Part shown: piece by piece, positions 1-7,526 of the stretch | How the letters are laid out: every line of letters begins with the position of its first letter | How positions within the stretch are numbered: the stretch's first letter is position 1 | Source of the DNA: RYN-122 sp963761655 | GTDB lineage: Bacteria > Actinomycetota > Actinomycetes > Mycobacteriales > SCTD01 | Length of the DNA: 17,893 bases | Direction: 5' to 3' | Assembly (NCBI GenBank): GCA_963761655.1 | Contig: CAVXHI010000005.1 | Coordinates: 1-17,893 of the forward strand | The notes under the pieces: model-generated | The model's database searches: none | Seen by the model: the letters and a program-made list of their open reading frames with translations, nothing else | Told to the model about the DNA's origin: nothing | Translations under genes and position numbers: made by a program

Positions 1-2
1 GG

Positions 3-1571
3 TCACGCCGGGAACGCCTTGAGCAGCTCCAGCGCGGCGGCCTTGCCCGAGCTGCCCGCGATCCCGCCGACCGGCGCGGTCGAGGCGCCGCAGGTGAACA
101 GCCCGGCAACCCCCGGCACGGTGTGCCCGGCAAGGCGCCGGGTCGGTCGCAGGAACGCCAGCTGGTCCAGGCTGATGTCGAGGAACATCGGGTGCGCGCC
201 CGGCCAGCGCAGCTCCTGCGCGGCGTAGGTCGGCGTGCGCACGTGCCGCCCGGTGATGCTGGCGCGGAAGCCGGGGGCGTGCTGCTCGACCTGCTCGACC
301 ATCGCGTCGGCGAACGCCTCGGCCTGGTCCTCCCAGCCGCCGTCGAGCTCGAACGGGGCGCTCGGGCAGGCCAGGTAGACGGTGTGCCGCCCGGGCGGGC
401 GCGAGGCTGTCGTCGTACACGCTCGGGGTGAAGCAGTACGTCGGCGGCGGGTCCGGCAGCCGCCGGGCCTCCGCGGCCAGGAACCCGCGCCGGAGCTGCT
501 CGACGGTGCCGACGTGCGACTGCAGGCCGTTCCAGTCGCCCGGCCGGGCGCCGGGGTAGGGCGGCAGCCGGTCGGTCGCGAGGTGCACGACCAGCTGGAC
601 GGCGTTGCCGCGGTGCGCCGCGGCGAGCTCGGCGCCGTCGCGCCCGCCGAGCGGCGGGTCCAGCAGCTCGAGCAGCGCCGTCTGCACGTCGACGGCGGTG
701 ACGACCGCGGACGCGGCCAGCCGGGAGCCGTCCGCCAGCACGACGCCGCGGGCCTGGCCGTCCCGCGCGTCGATGCGCTCCACGACGGCGCCGGTGCGGA
801 CCTCGCCGCCCCAGCCCTCGAGCCGGCGCACGAGCGCGTCGGCCAGTGCCTGCGAGCCGCCGCGCGGGTGCCACTGCCCGAACAGGTGGTAGGCCGCCTG
901 CCAGAACACGTAGAACGAGCCGCCCGGGGTGTGCGGGCCGGCGGAGGAGTGGCTGGCGAACGACGCGACCGGGGCGCGGGTCAGCTCGGACGGCAGCGCC
1001 GTCTCCAGCAGACGACCCGTACGGCGTGGTCAGGTCGTGGGCGAGACCCGACCGGCCCGCCGGCGCGCTGCAGGCCCTGCAGCAGCGGCCACAGCTTGGT
1101 GGCGGCGGCCTTCAGGACCCCACCCGGGCTCGAGCCGCTCTCCAGCCCGGTCACCGCGGTCTTCACCAGCGGCACCGCGCGGCGCATGAACGCGGCGTAG
1201 GCGTCGGCGTCGGCCCGGCTGTGCTCGGCGATCGAGGCGACGGTCTGCTCGATGCTGCGGGAGAAGCGGACGATGCGGCCGTCCCGGAAGAACCCGGTGG
1301 CGAACGGGTCCATCGGCAGGTACTCCAGGCCCGCGCCGGCCAGGTCGAGCTCCGCGGGGATTCGGGTCATGTTGATGATGTTGTGGGCGGCCGCGTGGGT
1401 GTTGAAGCGGTGGCCCGGGATCGTCTCGTCGGTCCGGGACCCGCCGCCGGGCTTGCCGGCGGCCTCCAGCACGACGACGCGCCTGCCGGCTCGGGCGAGG
1501 TAGCAGGCGGCGACGAGGCCGTTGTGACCCCCGCCGACGACGAGGACGGGGGGCTGGGGTGCCGGGGTCAC
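3..1571 (-). pseudogene. PYROXD2/phytoene dehydrogenase-like FAD oxidoreductase, frameshifted (copy 1)
   Basis: The minus strand encodes a flavoprotein of the NAD(P)/FAD-dependent oxidoreductase group that includes phytoene desaturases and human PYROXD2. The N-terminus has the dinucleotide-binding motif VLVVGGGHNGLVAACYLARAG followed by VVVLEA. The middle has the SFASHSSAGPH and FWQAAYHLFGQWHPRGGSQAL segments. The C-terminus has the FAD-closing segment GLFTCGASTAPVGGIAGSSGKAAA and ends at TGA 5-3. The GTG start at 1571 has AAGGAG six bases upstream. The reading frame changes at about 1045-1051, 1008-1015 and 392-405. Each change fits one extra base, and the span of 1569 bp would give about 521 residues if all three were removed, a normal family length. 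Because every domain is present, this may be a recent pseudogene or an intact gene with sequence errors. Substrate unknown; membership of a carotenoid pathway is not supported by any neighbour. Confidence 0.85.
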
Positions 1572-1757
1572 GCGCTGCTCCTTCACAAGAGGGGGACGAG
1601 GGGTCCGCAGCGGTACTCGACGCTCCGTGGACTCCGTGTGCCGCATACTCCCCCGGGTACCGCTCCCGCACCCGTCGGAACAACGTTGATGGGCGGCACC
1701 GGCGTGCTCCGCACGTGAGCCACGGGTGCTGGCGTCTTACACGGGCAGGGAGCACGC

Positions 1758-2144
1758 ATGACGCACGGGACGTCCTCGACAACGACCCGCTTCGCGCTGT
1801 CGACGGCCGAGTGGCTGACCACGGTGTTCGCCGCCGCGGTGTCGACGGGCGCGTACCTGGCCGCCGGGCAGGCGTACCTGTCCCGCGGCGTGGTGGGTGA
1901 CCTGCTGGGCCTGTTGGTGCTCGCGGTGGTGGGGGTCCGTCTGCGGGCCCGGCTGCGGCACGAGGCCCTGCTGTGCCTGCTGCTGATCGGGCTGGTCCTA
2001 GCGGTCGGTCCGCGGTGGCCGCTGGCCGTGCCGGAGCCCGTGTGGTGGGCGCTGTTCCTGGCCGGGCTGGGCGGTTACCTCGTCGTGCGGCGGCGGCTGT
2101 GCCCGGCCGGGGCCGCCCGTGCCGGCGGGCGGCCGAGAGCATGA
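1758..2144 (+). CDS. small integral membrane protein, unknown function
   Basis: A 128-residue protein that I do not recognise. It has four likely membrane segments, at about residues 20-38, 45-62, 69-84 and 92-108, and a basic arginine-rich C-terminal tail. The ATG start at 1758 is preceded by GGGAG at 1748-1752, five bases away, which is a good ribosome binding site. It diverges from the FAD oxidoreductase gene across about 190 bp. Its stop (TGA 2142-2144) overlaps an ATG at 2141, a typical coupling arrangement with the methyltransferase gene that follows, so the two are probably co-transcribed. No catalytic motif is visible. Confidence 0.65.
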   Translation: MTHGTSSTTTRFALSTAEWLTTVFAAAVSTGAYLAAGQAYLSRGVVGDLLGLLVLAVVGVRLRARLRHEALLCLLLIGLVLAVGPRWPLAVPEPVWWALFLAGLGGYLVVRRRLCPAGAARAGGRPRA

Positions 2145-2184
2145 GCGCGAGTGCGATCCCGGCCTCGTGCGGGGCCGGTCCGGG

Positions 2185-2829
2185 GTGCTGACGCGGGGAC
2201 GGCTGTACGACGCCGCGCTCGCAGGTGCGGAGCGTCGCGCCCTGGCGGGCTGGCGCGAGGAGCTGCTGCGCGACGTCGGCGGCGTGGTGCTGGAGATCGG
2301 CGCGGGCACGGGTGCGAACCTGCGCTGGTACGGGCCGGGGGTGCGGCGTTTGCTGCTTCTGGAGCCGGACGAGGCCATGCGGGCCCTGCTGTCGCGGCGC
2401 GTGCGGCAGGCCGACGCTCGCTGCGCGGTCGTGCTCGCCGGCTCAGCCGGTCGGCTGCCGCTGGGCGACGGGAGCGTCGACGCCGTGGTCAGCACCCTGG
2501 TGCTGTGCACGGCCAGGCCGGCGCCGGCGGTGCTGGCCGAGCTGCGCCGGGTGCTGCGCCCCGGGGGACGGCTGCACCTGATCGAGCACGTCGCGGCGCC
2601 GGAGGGCACCGCGCTGCGCCGGGTGCAGCGCCTGGTCGCGCCGGTGTGGCGCCGGCTGGCGGGCGGCTGTTCGCCTGAGCGGGCCGTCCCGCAGCTGCTT
2701 GTGGCCGCCGGCTTCGACGTTCAGGACCTGCGCCAGGACACGCTCCCAGTGCCCCTGCCGTGGGTGCGTCCGGTCGTGCGCGGCCGCGCGCTGCCGCTCC
2801 ACGGCACGCAGGACCCGTCGACGGGCTGA
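2185..2829 (+). CDS. class I SAM-dependent methyltransferase (METTL7/UbiE-like)
   Basis: A soluble Rossmann-fold methyltransferase of about 214 residues. Motif I is VVLEIGAGTGANLRWYG. It is followed by LLLLEPDEAM (acidic end of strand 2), the GDGSVDAVVSTLVLC segment (motif II) and ELRRVLRPGGRLHLIEHV (motif III). The later stretch EHVAAPEGTALRRVQRLVAPVWRRLAGGC resembles small methyltransferases of the METTL7 type, whose human members methylate hydrogen sulfide and other thiols. Given the sulfur genes in the window, a thiol or sulfide substrate is a reasonable guess, but a lipid or small-molecule substrate is equally open. The start is uncertain. GTG codons in frame lie at 2119, 2167 and 2185, none with a strong binding site. 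The ATG at 2141, which overlaps the previous stop, is in another frame and ends after 16 codons. Confidence 0.8.
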   Translation: MLTRGRLYDAALAGAERRALAGWREELLRDVGGVVLEIGAGTGANLRWYGPGVRRLLLLEPDEAMRALLSRRVRQADARCAVVLAGSAGRLPLGDGSVDAVVSTLVLCTARPAPAVLAELRRVLRPGGRLHLIEHVAAPEGTALRRVQRLVAPVWRRLAGGCSPERAVPQLLVAAGFDVQDLRQDTLPVPLPWVRPVVRGRALPLHGTQDPSTG

Positions 2830-2990
2830 CCGCCGGTCCCCGGCAGCTGAGTTGCGCGCGCTGGCGTGTGGGAGCGGCACGACTGCGCAGCTCCGGTGAG
2901 CAGCGCGTGCCGTGCAGGTCGGCCGTACTCGGTCTCCTCCGCCTGGCTTCGCGGAGCCGGAGCACCCGCGGCCTCGCTCGCACCGGCTCC

Positions 2991-3017
2991 CTCAGTCACC
3001 GACTAGCTCAGTCACCG
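2991..3017. repeat. short direct repeat at the end of the DUF302 gene
   Basis: The 11-mer CTCAGTCACCG occurs at 2991-3001 and again at 3007-3017, separated by ACTAG, giving a 16-bp period. The second copy includes the stop codon and last codons of the DUF302 gene on the minus strand, so the gene end is followed by a duplicate of itself. It looks like a small slippage duplication. Confidence 0.6.
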
Positions 3018-3817
3018 GCCGCCGTGTCCGTGAACATCCCCGTGGCCTTCTCGATCATGTCGAGCGTGGCATCGACACCGGTTACCCCGTGCCGCTCGGC
3101 CAGCACCCGGATGTCGGGATGCGCAACGTGGACGACGCCGTCGGCGTCTTCCCAGGCTACGTAGCGGACGGGCAGGTCGATGCCGACAGTCTGCGCTGCC
3201 TTGAGGAGCTTCGTCCCGATCATCGGGTTGCCGACGAAGGTCGTGGACGTCGGCCGCAGCTCTATGTCGATCGAGGCGTCAGCGGCCGCATGGTCGACGG
3301 TCCCGACCAGCTTCTGGTCCTTCTCCGCGAAGGCTGCCTCGTAGCGGGCGATCGCCTTGGCCACCGACGTGTCACTGGTTCCCTTGATGAGGTAGCCGTC
3401 GTTGGTGACGCTCTCGGTCCCGTCGCTGAGCGGCTCAGCCGTGCCACTGGCTATGGCCGCGACGCCGGCCGAGCCCTTGCGCGCTGCGGCCAGCGCGTCG
3501 CTGCCGGGGGCGATGCCAGCGCGGGCCGCGATGTAGTCGGAGGAGTTGTAGCCCAGGTACACCTCGCCGTCCTCGGCCTCCCAGGCCAGGTACTTCTGCG
3601 GCAGGTCCACACCGGCTCGCTGTTGCTCGAGCATCAGCGGCGTCCCCGCCATCGGCGCGCCCTCGATGACCAGGGAAGTCGGCCGCAACTGCTCGCCGAC
3701 CGACGCTGCTCCTGCCGCGTGGTCGACCGTGGCGACAACCATCCCCACCTCCTTCAGGGCGGCGCTCACGCGCTCCGCGGTCTCGGCGACGTCGTAGTCG
3801 CTGGCGTGCACGACCAT
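3008..3817 (-). CDS. tandem DUF302 domain protein
   Basis: A 269-residue protein made of two DUF302 units. The first (about residues 8-100) has the motifs TVDHAAGAASVGEQLRPTSL and GVDLPQKYLAWE. The second (about 158-262) repeats them as GTVDHAAADASIDIELRPTS and GIDLPVRYVAWED. The biochemical role of DUF302 is not established. The ATG at 3817 has no clear ribosome binding site. The same frame continues upstream through a TAG at 3829-3827 into a lipoprotein signal peptide that does have one. The protein was therefore probably a membrane-anchored lipoprotein of about 325 residues, with one nonsense change at codon 54. As the sequence stands, any product from 3817 would lack an export signal. Gene end: TGA 3010-3008. 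Confidence 0.85.
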   Translation of the reverse strand: MVVHASDYDVAETAERVSAALKEVGMVVATVDHAAGAASVGEQLRPTSLVIEGAPMAGTPLMLEQQRAGVDLPQKYLAWEAEDGEVYLGYNSSDYIAARAGIAPGSDALAAARKGSAGVAAIASGTAEPLSDGTESVTNDGYLIKGTSDTSVAKAIARYEAAFAEKDQKLVGTVDHAAADASIDIELRPTSTTFVGNPMIGTKLLKAAQTVGIDLPVRYVAWEDADGVVHVAHPDIRVLAERHGVTGVDATLDMIEKATGMFTDTAAGD

Positions 3818-3826
3818 GCCGTCGAC

Positions 3827-3988
3827 CTACGGCGCTGCCGGGACGGACGGCGAGACAGCGGGCGCGGCGCTGGTCGCGCTACTCGTGGGGGCGGCCGCAG
3901 GCGCAGTCGCCTCACCACCGCACCCGGCAAGGGCGACGCCTGCCAGCGCCGTCACGAGAATGGTGCGTCGAGGGGAAGGGCGAGTCAT
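3827..3988 (-). pseudogene. lipoprotein signal peptide and linker, separated from DUF302 by in-frame TAG
   Basis: An ATG at 3988 with AGGAG just upstream (in GACAGGAGACCCCATG) opens a 53-codon reading frame. It encodes a basic N-terminus, a hydrophobic core and the lipobox LAGC with the lipidated cysteine at residue 23. A low-complexity Ala/Pro/Ser/Thr linker typical of exported lipoproteins follows. The frame ends at TAG 3829-3827, and after only three more codons reaches the ATG of the DUF302 protein in the same frame. I read this as the detached 5' part of the DUF302 lipoprotein gene. Alternatives are a sequencing error (CAG, GAG or similar read as TAG) or stop-codon readthrough. Confidence 0.75.
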
Positions 3989-4206
3989 GGGGTCTCCTGT
4001 CGTCAAAGGGGCGCGGCCGGGCGAGGTCCCGGCCCGCGAGCAGCGTCAGAGGTGCCACGTGCGATCAACTCGTGCCGAGGGCCTGCAGCGTCCAGCGCGT
4101 CGTCGGGCGGCCCGACCTACCGCGGAGGCTTATGACCATCGAACCGCCCTCCTGCCCGTTCAGGCAGCCCGCCGAGAACCGCAGACGCAGCTCGGTCGAC
4201 CCCGGC

Positions 4207-4310
4207 CCGCATTGAAGCGGTGGCCGGGGATCGTCTCGAACACCCACCTGGCCGCCGCCGACGACGAGGACGGGGGTCGAGAGTCGGGGTCATGGACTGC
4301 TCCTTGAGGG
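4207..4310 (-). pseudogene. relic of the FAD oxidoreductase 5' end (copy 3)
   Basis: On the minus strand, AAGGAG followed by ATGACCCCG (start at 4293) matches the ribosome binding site and first codons of copy 1. The DNA encoding PVLVVGGGH follows, one base out of frame. The sequence then jumps to the DNA for ETIPGHRFN (4211-4236), which in copy 1 lies about 35 codons further on. The 4212-4237 block matches copy 1 at about 1402-1427 with a single base difference. Homology then stops. This is a deletion-bearing remnant, not a gene. Confidence 0.75.
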
Positions 4311-4403
4311 CTGGGACGACGGGCGGGGCGGCTGAGGGCGCTGCGCGGTGAGCTGGTGAGCGCTCCCGCTTCGGCGCTCGACAACCGGGAAGGGCCGCGC
4401 CGC

Positions 4404-4925
4404 TCAGCGGCCGGCGGCGGCGGTCCGGTCGCCGGACCGGTGCAGGGCCCAGCCGCTGACGAGCAGCACCAGACCGAGGGCGAGGAAGCCGAGGTCCCAG
4501 GCCAGCGGGCCGCCGAGGTCGTCGCGGACGTGGTGGACGCCCAGGATCTGGTGGTCCACGACGCCCTCCACGAGGTTGAACAGGCCGAAGCCCGCGAGCA
4601 GCAGGCCGCCCTGGAACCGCCAGGACGGGACTCGGCGGCCCTGCTGCCAGCCGCGCAGCGTCAGCGCCATGCCGGCGGCGGCGAACAGCCAGGTGGCGGT
4701 GTGGAACAGCCCGTCGGCGAGGGTGTTCGCCTCGAGCCCGGGCAGCGTCGTCGTGGGGTGCGCGTCGGTGTTGCTGATCATGTGGTGCCACTGGAGGATC
4801 TGGTGGAGCACGATGCCGTCGACGAAGCCGCCGAGGCCCAGCCCCAGCAGCAGCCCGGGCAGCCGGGAGGGCGGGGCGGTGTGCGCCTCGCCGTCCCGAG
4901 CGGTGTCAGCCGTGGTCTCACGCAT
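4404..4925 (-). CDS. DUF2243 membrane protein
   Basis: A 173-residue integral membrane protein of the DUF2243 family, function unknown. Four hydrophobic segments lie at about residues 22-42, 74-92, 106-124 and 142-162. The family signature is seen twice, as FVDGIVLHQILQWHH (His41, His47, His48) and LVEGVVDHQILGVHH (His125, His131, His132). The paired HQILxxHH motifs at membrane ends could bind a metal or haem; that is inference. The ATG at 4925 overlaps the stop of the upstream membrane gene (ATGCGTGA), so translation is coupled. It is the last gene of the GntR-rhodanese-TauE operon, which links it to sulfur handling by context only. Confidence 0.88.
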   Translation of the reverse strand: MRETTADTARDGEAHTAPPSRLPGLLLGLGLGGFVDGIVLHQILQWHHMISNTDAHPTTTLPGLEANTLADGLFHTATWLFAAAGMALTLRGWQQGRRVPSWRFQGGLLLAGFGLFNLVEGVVDHQILGVHHVRDDLGGPLAWDLGFLALGLVLLVSGWALHRSGDRTAAAGR

Positions 4926-5446
4926 GGTTCTTCCTCCCGTGGGTGCGCAGGACGTACAGGCCCCAGGCGGCGAGCAGGCCCGCGTAGAGCCAGGCGTTGC
5001 CGGCCACGCCCGGCACGGCCCGGGCCTGCGCGAGGTTGAACGCGCCGGTGAGCAGCACCGCCATCGCCAGGCTCATCGTGGTGACGTGCACGCCGAGCCT
5101 GCCCAGCGCGACGGCCAGCAGGGCGCCGGTGCCGGCCGCGAGCAGGGTGAGCTGGGCGAGCTCGAAGCTGTCGGCGGGCCGACCGGCGGAGAACCACAGA
5201 GCCTCGGTCGCCCCGACGCAGGACAGCACCCAGCCGGGGGCCCAGAGCGGCGCACGTGACCGGCTCGCGGCGGCGGCGGCCAGGTAGGTGAGGCCGATGA
5301 CCAGCGGGACCCAGTAGAAGGGCAGGCCGCCGAGCTCGACCAGCAGCAGCAGGGCGGCGGCGCCGGCCAGCAGCACGGCGCCGCGGGTGAGCGCGGCGGG
5401 GCGTTCGTCCGCGTAGCCGCGGGTCGTGCACGTGCAGGGTGGACAT
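4918..5446 (-). CDS. multi-pass membrane protein, apparent frameshift near the start
   Basis: An unrecognised membrane protein of about 175 residues with six likely membrane segments: GAVLLAGAAALLLLVELGGL, then WVPLVIGLTYLAAAAA, then WAPGWVLSCVGATEALWF, then LTLLAAGTGALLAVAL, then TTMSLAMAVLLTGAF, then AWLYAGLLAAWGLYVL. The ATG at 5446 has GGAG five bases upstream and would begin MSTLHVHD. That frame is lost unless one base of the CCC run (GGG at 5421-5423 on the plus strand) is removed, after which it reads smoothly into RGYADERPAALTRG. The span of 529 bp, one more than a multiple of three, agrees. Without the correction, translation would have to start at an internal codon such as the GTG within GAVLLAG. 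It sits between TauE and DUF2243 in the operon. Confidence 0.65.
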
Positions 5447-5474
5447 CGGCGCTCCAGGGTCAGGTGGGGGCGGG

Positions 5475-6341
5475 TCAGGAGCCGGTCAGGACGCGGAGCA
5501 GGACGTACGCGGCGACGACCAGCAGGAGCACGGCGAACGACCGGGTCAGGCTGGCGCCGCTGATCCGGTCGGCGACGCGCTTGCCGGCGAGCGAGCCGAG
5601 GATCGCCGCGATGGTGAACGGGACGATGACCGACCAGTGGAAGACCCCGTCGGCGCCGCGGGCGAGCAGGGCGACTCCGCTGTTGAGGCTGATGACCAGC
5701 AGGGAGGTCCCGACCGCGGTGGGCATGTCGTAGCGCAGCGCGAGCACCAGCGCCGGGACGATGATGAAGCCGCCGCCGACGCCGAGGAAGCCGGTCAGGA
5801 AGCCGACGACGAGACCGGCGGCGAGCACCTTGAGGGCGGTCCCGAGGCGCGTGGACCGCTCTGGGGCCGCAGGTCGGGCCCGGCCCGGGGCGGGTGCGCT
5901 GCCCCGGGAGCCACCGACGGTCGCCGGGGTGCGCAGCCGCGCGGCCTCCTCGTCGTCGGCGAGCTCGGCGGGGCGCGCCGGGACCATCGTCTTGGCGAGC
6001 ATGGCGACGGCAGCGACGACCATGAGCACGGCGAAGCTGACGAGCAGCGCGTTCGGGGCGACGCGGGCGTTCAGGGCGGTGCCCGCGACGGAGGCGGGGA
6101 TGCCCGCGACGCCGAAGGCCAGGCCGGCCCACCAGCGGACCCGGCCGGCCCGCGCATGCCCGACCGCGGCGGCGGCGGCGGTCACGCCCACGATGACCAG
6201 GCTGCCGGTCGTCGCGGCTTGCGCGGTCTCACCGACGGCGTAGACGAGCGCGGGGACGGTGAGGATGGAGCCGCCGCCGCCCAGGGCGCCCAGGCTCAGA
6301 CCGATGACCAGGCCGAAGGCGACGGCGAGGAGCAGGGTCAC
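5475..6341 (-). CDS. TauE/SafE family anion (sulfite) exporter
   Basis: A 288-residue membrane transporter of the TauE/SafE family, whose members are proposed to move sulfite, sulfonates or related anions across the cytoplasmic membrane. The two halves each carry the family's glycine-rich repeat: GALGGGGSILTVPALVY near residue 18 and GFLGVGGGFIIVPALVL near residue 184. About eight hydrophobic segments are present. A polar, proline-rich linker of about 48 residues (121-168) joins the halves and is longer than usual. The GTG start at 6341 overlaps the rhodanese stop as GTGA, so the two are translationally coupled. Next to a rhodanese and across from SQR and a persulfide-processing enzyme, export of sulfite or another oxidised sulfur product is the likely role. 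Confidence 0.9.
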   Translation of the reverse strand: MTLLLAVAFGLVIGLSLGALGGGGSILTVPALVYAVGETAQAATTGSLVIVGVTAAAAAVGHARAGRVRWWAGLAFGVAGIPASVAGTALNARVAPNALLVSFAVLMVVAAVAMLAKTMVPARPAELADDEEAARLRTPATVGGSRGSAPAPGRARPAAPERSTRLGTALKVLAAGLVVGFLTGFLGVGGGFIIVPALVLALRYDMPTAVGTSLLVISLNSGVALLARGADGVFHWSVIVPFTIAAILGSLAGKRVADRISGASLTRSFAVLLLVVAAYVLLRVLTGS

Positions 6342-6676
6342 GCGACGGCGCCGGGGCGGCCCGCCCCGTCGACGACCGGCAGGCCGGCCGCGGCCCACGC
6401 CTTCATGCCGCCGGTGACGTTGCGGACGTCCCGGCCGGCGGCGGCCAGGGCGCTGGCGGCCTGGCCGGAGCGGTTGCCGGACCGGCAGATCGCCAGGACG
6501 GGCCGGTCGTCCGGGACGGCGGCGGGCACGGCGTCGGCCAGCGGCAGGTGGACGGCGGCGGGGGCGTGCCCGGCGTGCCACTCCTCGGGCTCGCGGACGT
6601 CGAGCAGCAGCGCCTCGCCGCTGCGGGCGAGCCGGTCGGCCTCGCTCACGTCGACCTCGACGGCAGGGGTGGTCAT
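6338..6676 (-). CDS. single-domain rhodanese (sulfurtransferase)
   Basis: A 112-residue cytoplasmic rhodanese. It shows LLLDVREPEEWHAGHAPAAVHLPL (the substrate-side CH2A region) and the active loop ICRSGNRSG with the catalytic cysteine at residue 64. It ends with VTGGMKAWAAAGLPV. Single-domain rhodaneses with a CRSGNRS loop carry sulfane sulfur as a cysteine persulfide and pass it to thiols, sulfite or cyanide. The ATG at 6676 overlaps the GntR stop (ATGA), and its own stop overlaps the TauE start. This makes it the second gene of a tightly packed operon, matching the role of a persulfide carrier such as CstA or a stand-alone rhodanese in sulfide detoxification operons. Confidence 0.93.
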   Translation of the reverse strand: MTTPAVEVDVSEADRLARSGEALLLDVREPEEWHAGHAPAAVHLPLADAVPAAVPDDRPVLAICRSGNRSGQAASALAAAGRDVRNVTGGMKAWAAAGLPVVDGAGRPGAVA

Positions 6677-7524
6677 GGCTGGCTCCTGAGCTCGTAGGGG
6701 CCCGGTGCCTGTGCGCCGGCGCCGGGGCGCCCCGGCTCGGGCGCGGGCCGGGTCGGGGAGGGGAAGCTGGCGGTGAGGGCGAAGCGGTCGCCGCGGACGA
6801 GCGTGCGGCGCCACTCGATCGGCCGGCCGCGGTGGCAGGCGGTCCGGTCGATCGCCAGCAGCGCGGTCCGGGCGTCGAGACCGAGCAGCCGGCGCTCGTG
6901 ACCGTTGGGCACGACGGCCCGGACCTGTTCGGTGCTGCCGGTCGGGCGGACCCCGCACCGGGCGGCCAGCTCGTCGTACAGGGAGGTGTGGGTGAAGTCC
7001 GCGGCGAGCAGCGGCTCGGCGAGCTCCAGCGGCAGCCAGGCCCGGTCCAGCGCCAGGGGCTCGTCGCCGGCCAGGCGCAGGCGCTCGAGGTGCACCAGCG
7101 GGCTGGACTCCTCCAGCCCGAGACGGGCCGCGACGGTCCCGTCGCGGAGCACCTCGAGCCGTCGGACGACGCTGGTCTGCCGCACCCCGCCCTGCTCGAC
7201 GCTGGAGAACAGGCTGGACGCGGCGCCGAGCAGCTGGGTGAACCGGGCCGGGTCGGCCAGGCGCGGCTGCCGGCCGCGGGCGGCGGTGACCAGCCCGTCG
7301 GCCCGCAGCCCGCGCAGCGCCTCGCGGACGGTGTGCCGGCTGACGCCGTACTGCTCGGTCAGCGCGTGCTCGCCCGGGAACTGCGCGACGAACTCGCCGG
7401 CGTCGACCCGCGCCCGCAGGTCGGCCTGCAGCCGCTGCCAGAGCGGGAGACCGGGCCCGGAGCGCAACGCCCGCACGGCCGGGGGCGCGGTCCCGCCCGC
7501 TCCGTCCTTGCCAGCCGAGGTCAC
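6673..7524 (-). CDS. GntR-family (HutC/UTRA) transcriptional regulator
   Basis: A 283-residue repressor-type regulator. A winged helix-turn-helix lies at about residues 25-90, with PLWQRLQADLRARVDAGEF and the recognition part LTEQYGVSRHTVREALRGLRADGLV. A UTRA effector domain lies at about 105-262. The GTG at 7524 (VTSAGKDG) was chosen because upstream in-frame codons run back through the intergenic region into the opposite gene's leader. No Shine-Dalgarno is visible, and TACATT lies eight bases upstream, so the message may be leaderless. It heads the rhodanese-TauE operon and diverges from the MBL-rhodanese/SQR genes, so it probably controls both. The UTRA domain has cysteines at 190 and 230, which might allow thiol or persulfide sensing; a small-molecule ligand is the usual family alternative. 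Confidence 0.9.
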   Translation of the reverse strand: MTSAGKDGAGGTAPPAVRALRSGPGLPLWQRLQADLRARVDAGEFVAQFPGEHALTEQYGVSRHTVREALRGLRADGLVTAARGRQPRLADPARFTQLLGAASSLFSSVEQGGVRQTSVVRRLEVLRDGTVAARLGLEESSPLVHLERLRLAGDEPLALDRAWLPLELAEPLLAADFTHTSLYDELAARCGVRPTGSTEQVRAVVPNGHERRLLGLDARTALLAIDRTACHRGRPIEWRRTLVRGDRFALTASFPSPTRPAPEPGRPGAGAQAPGPYELRSQP

Positions 7525-7526
7525 GC

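Noticed and set aside
1677..1681. GGAAC as an ECF-type -35 element upstream of the small membrane protein
   Set aside because: No CGTT-like -10 box lies 16-17 bases downstream; the nearest CGT is too far.
382..1718. Long plus-strand frames opposite the first FAD oxidoreductase
   Set aside because: They encode Arg/Ala/Pro/Gly-rich sequence without motifs and mirror the minus-strand gene; high GC opens such antisense frames.
5439..6689. 416-codon plus-strand frame opposite TauE and rhodanese
   Set aside because: Low-complexity Gly/Asp/Ala/Arg translation, while the minus strand has recognisable TauE/SafE and rhodanese motifs with coupled starts.
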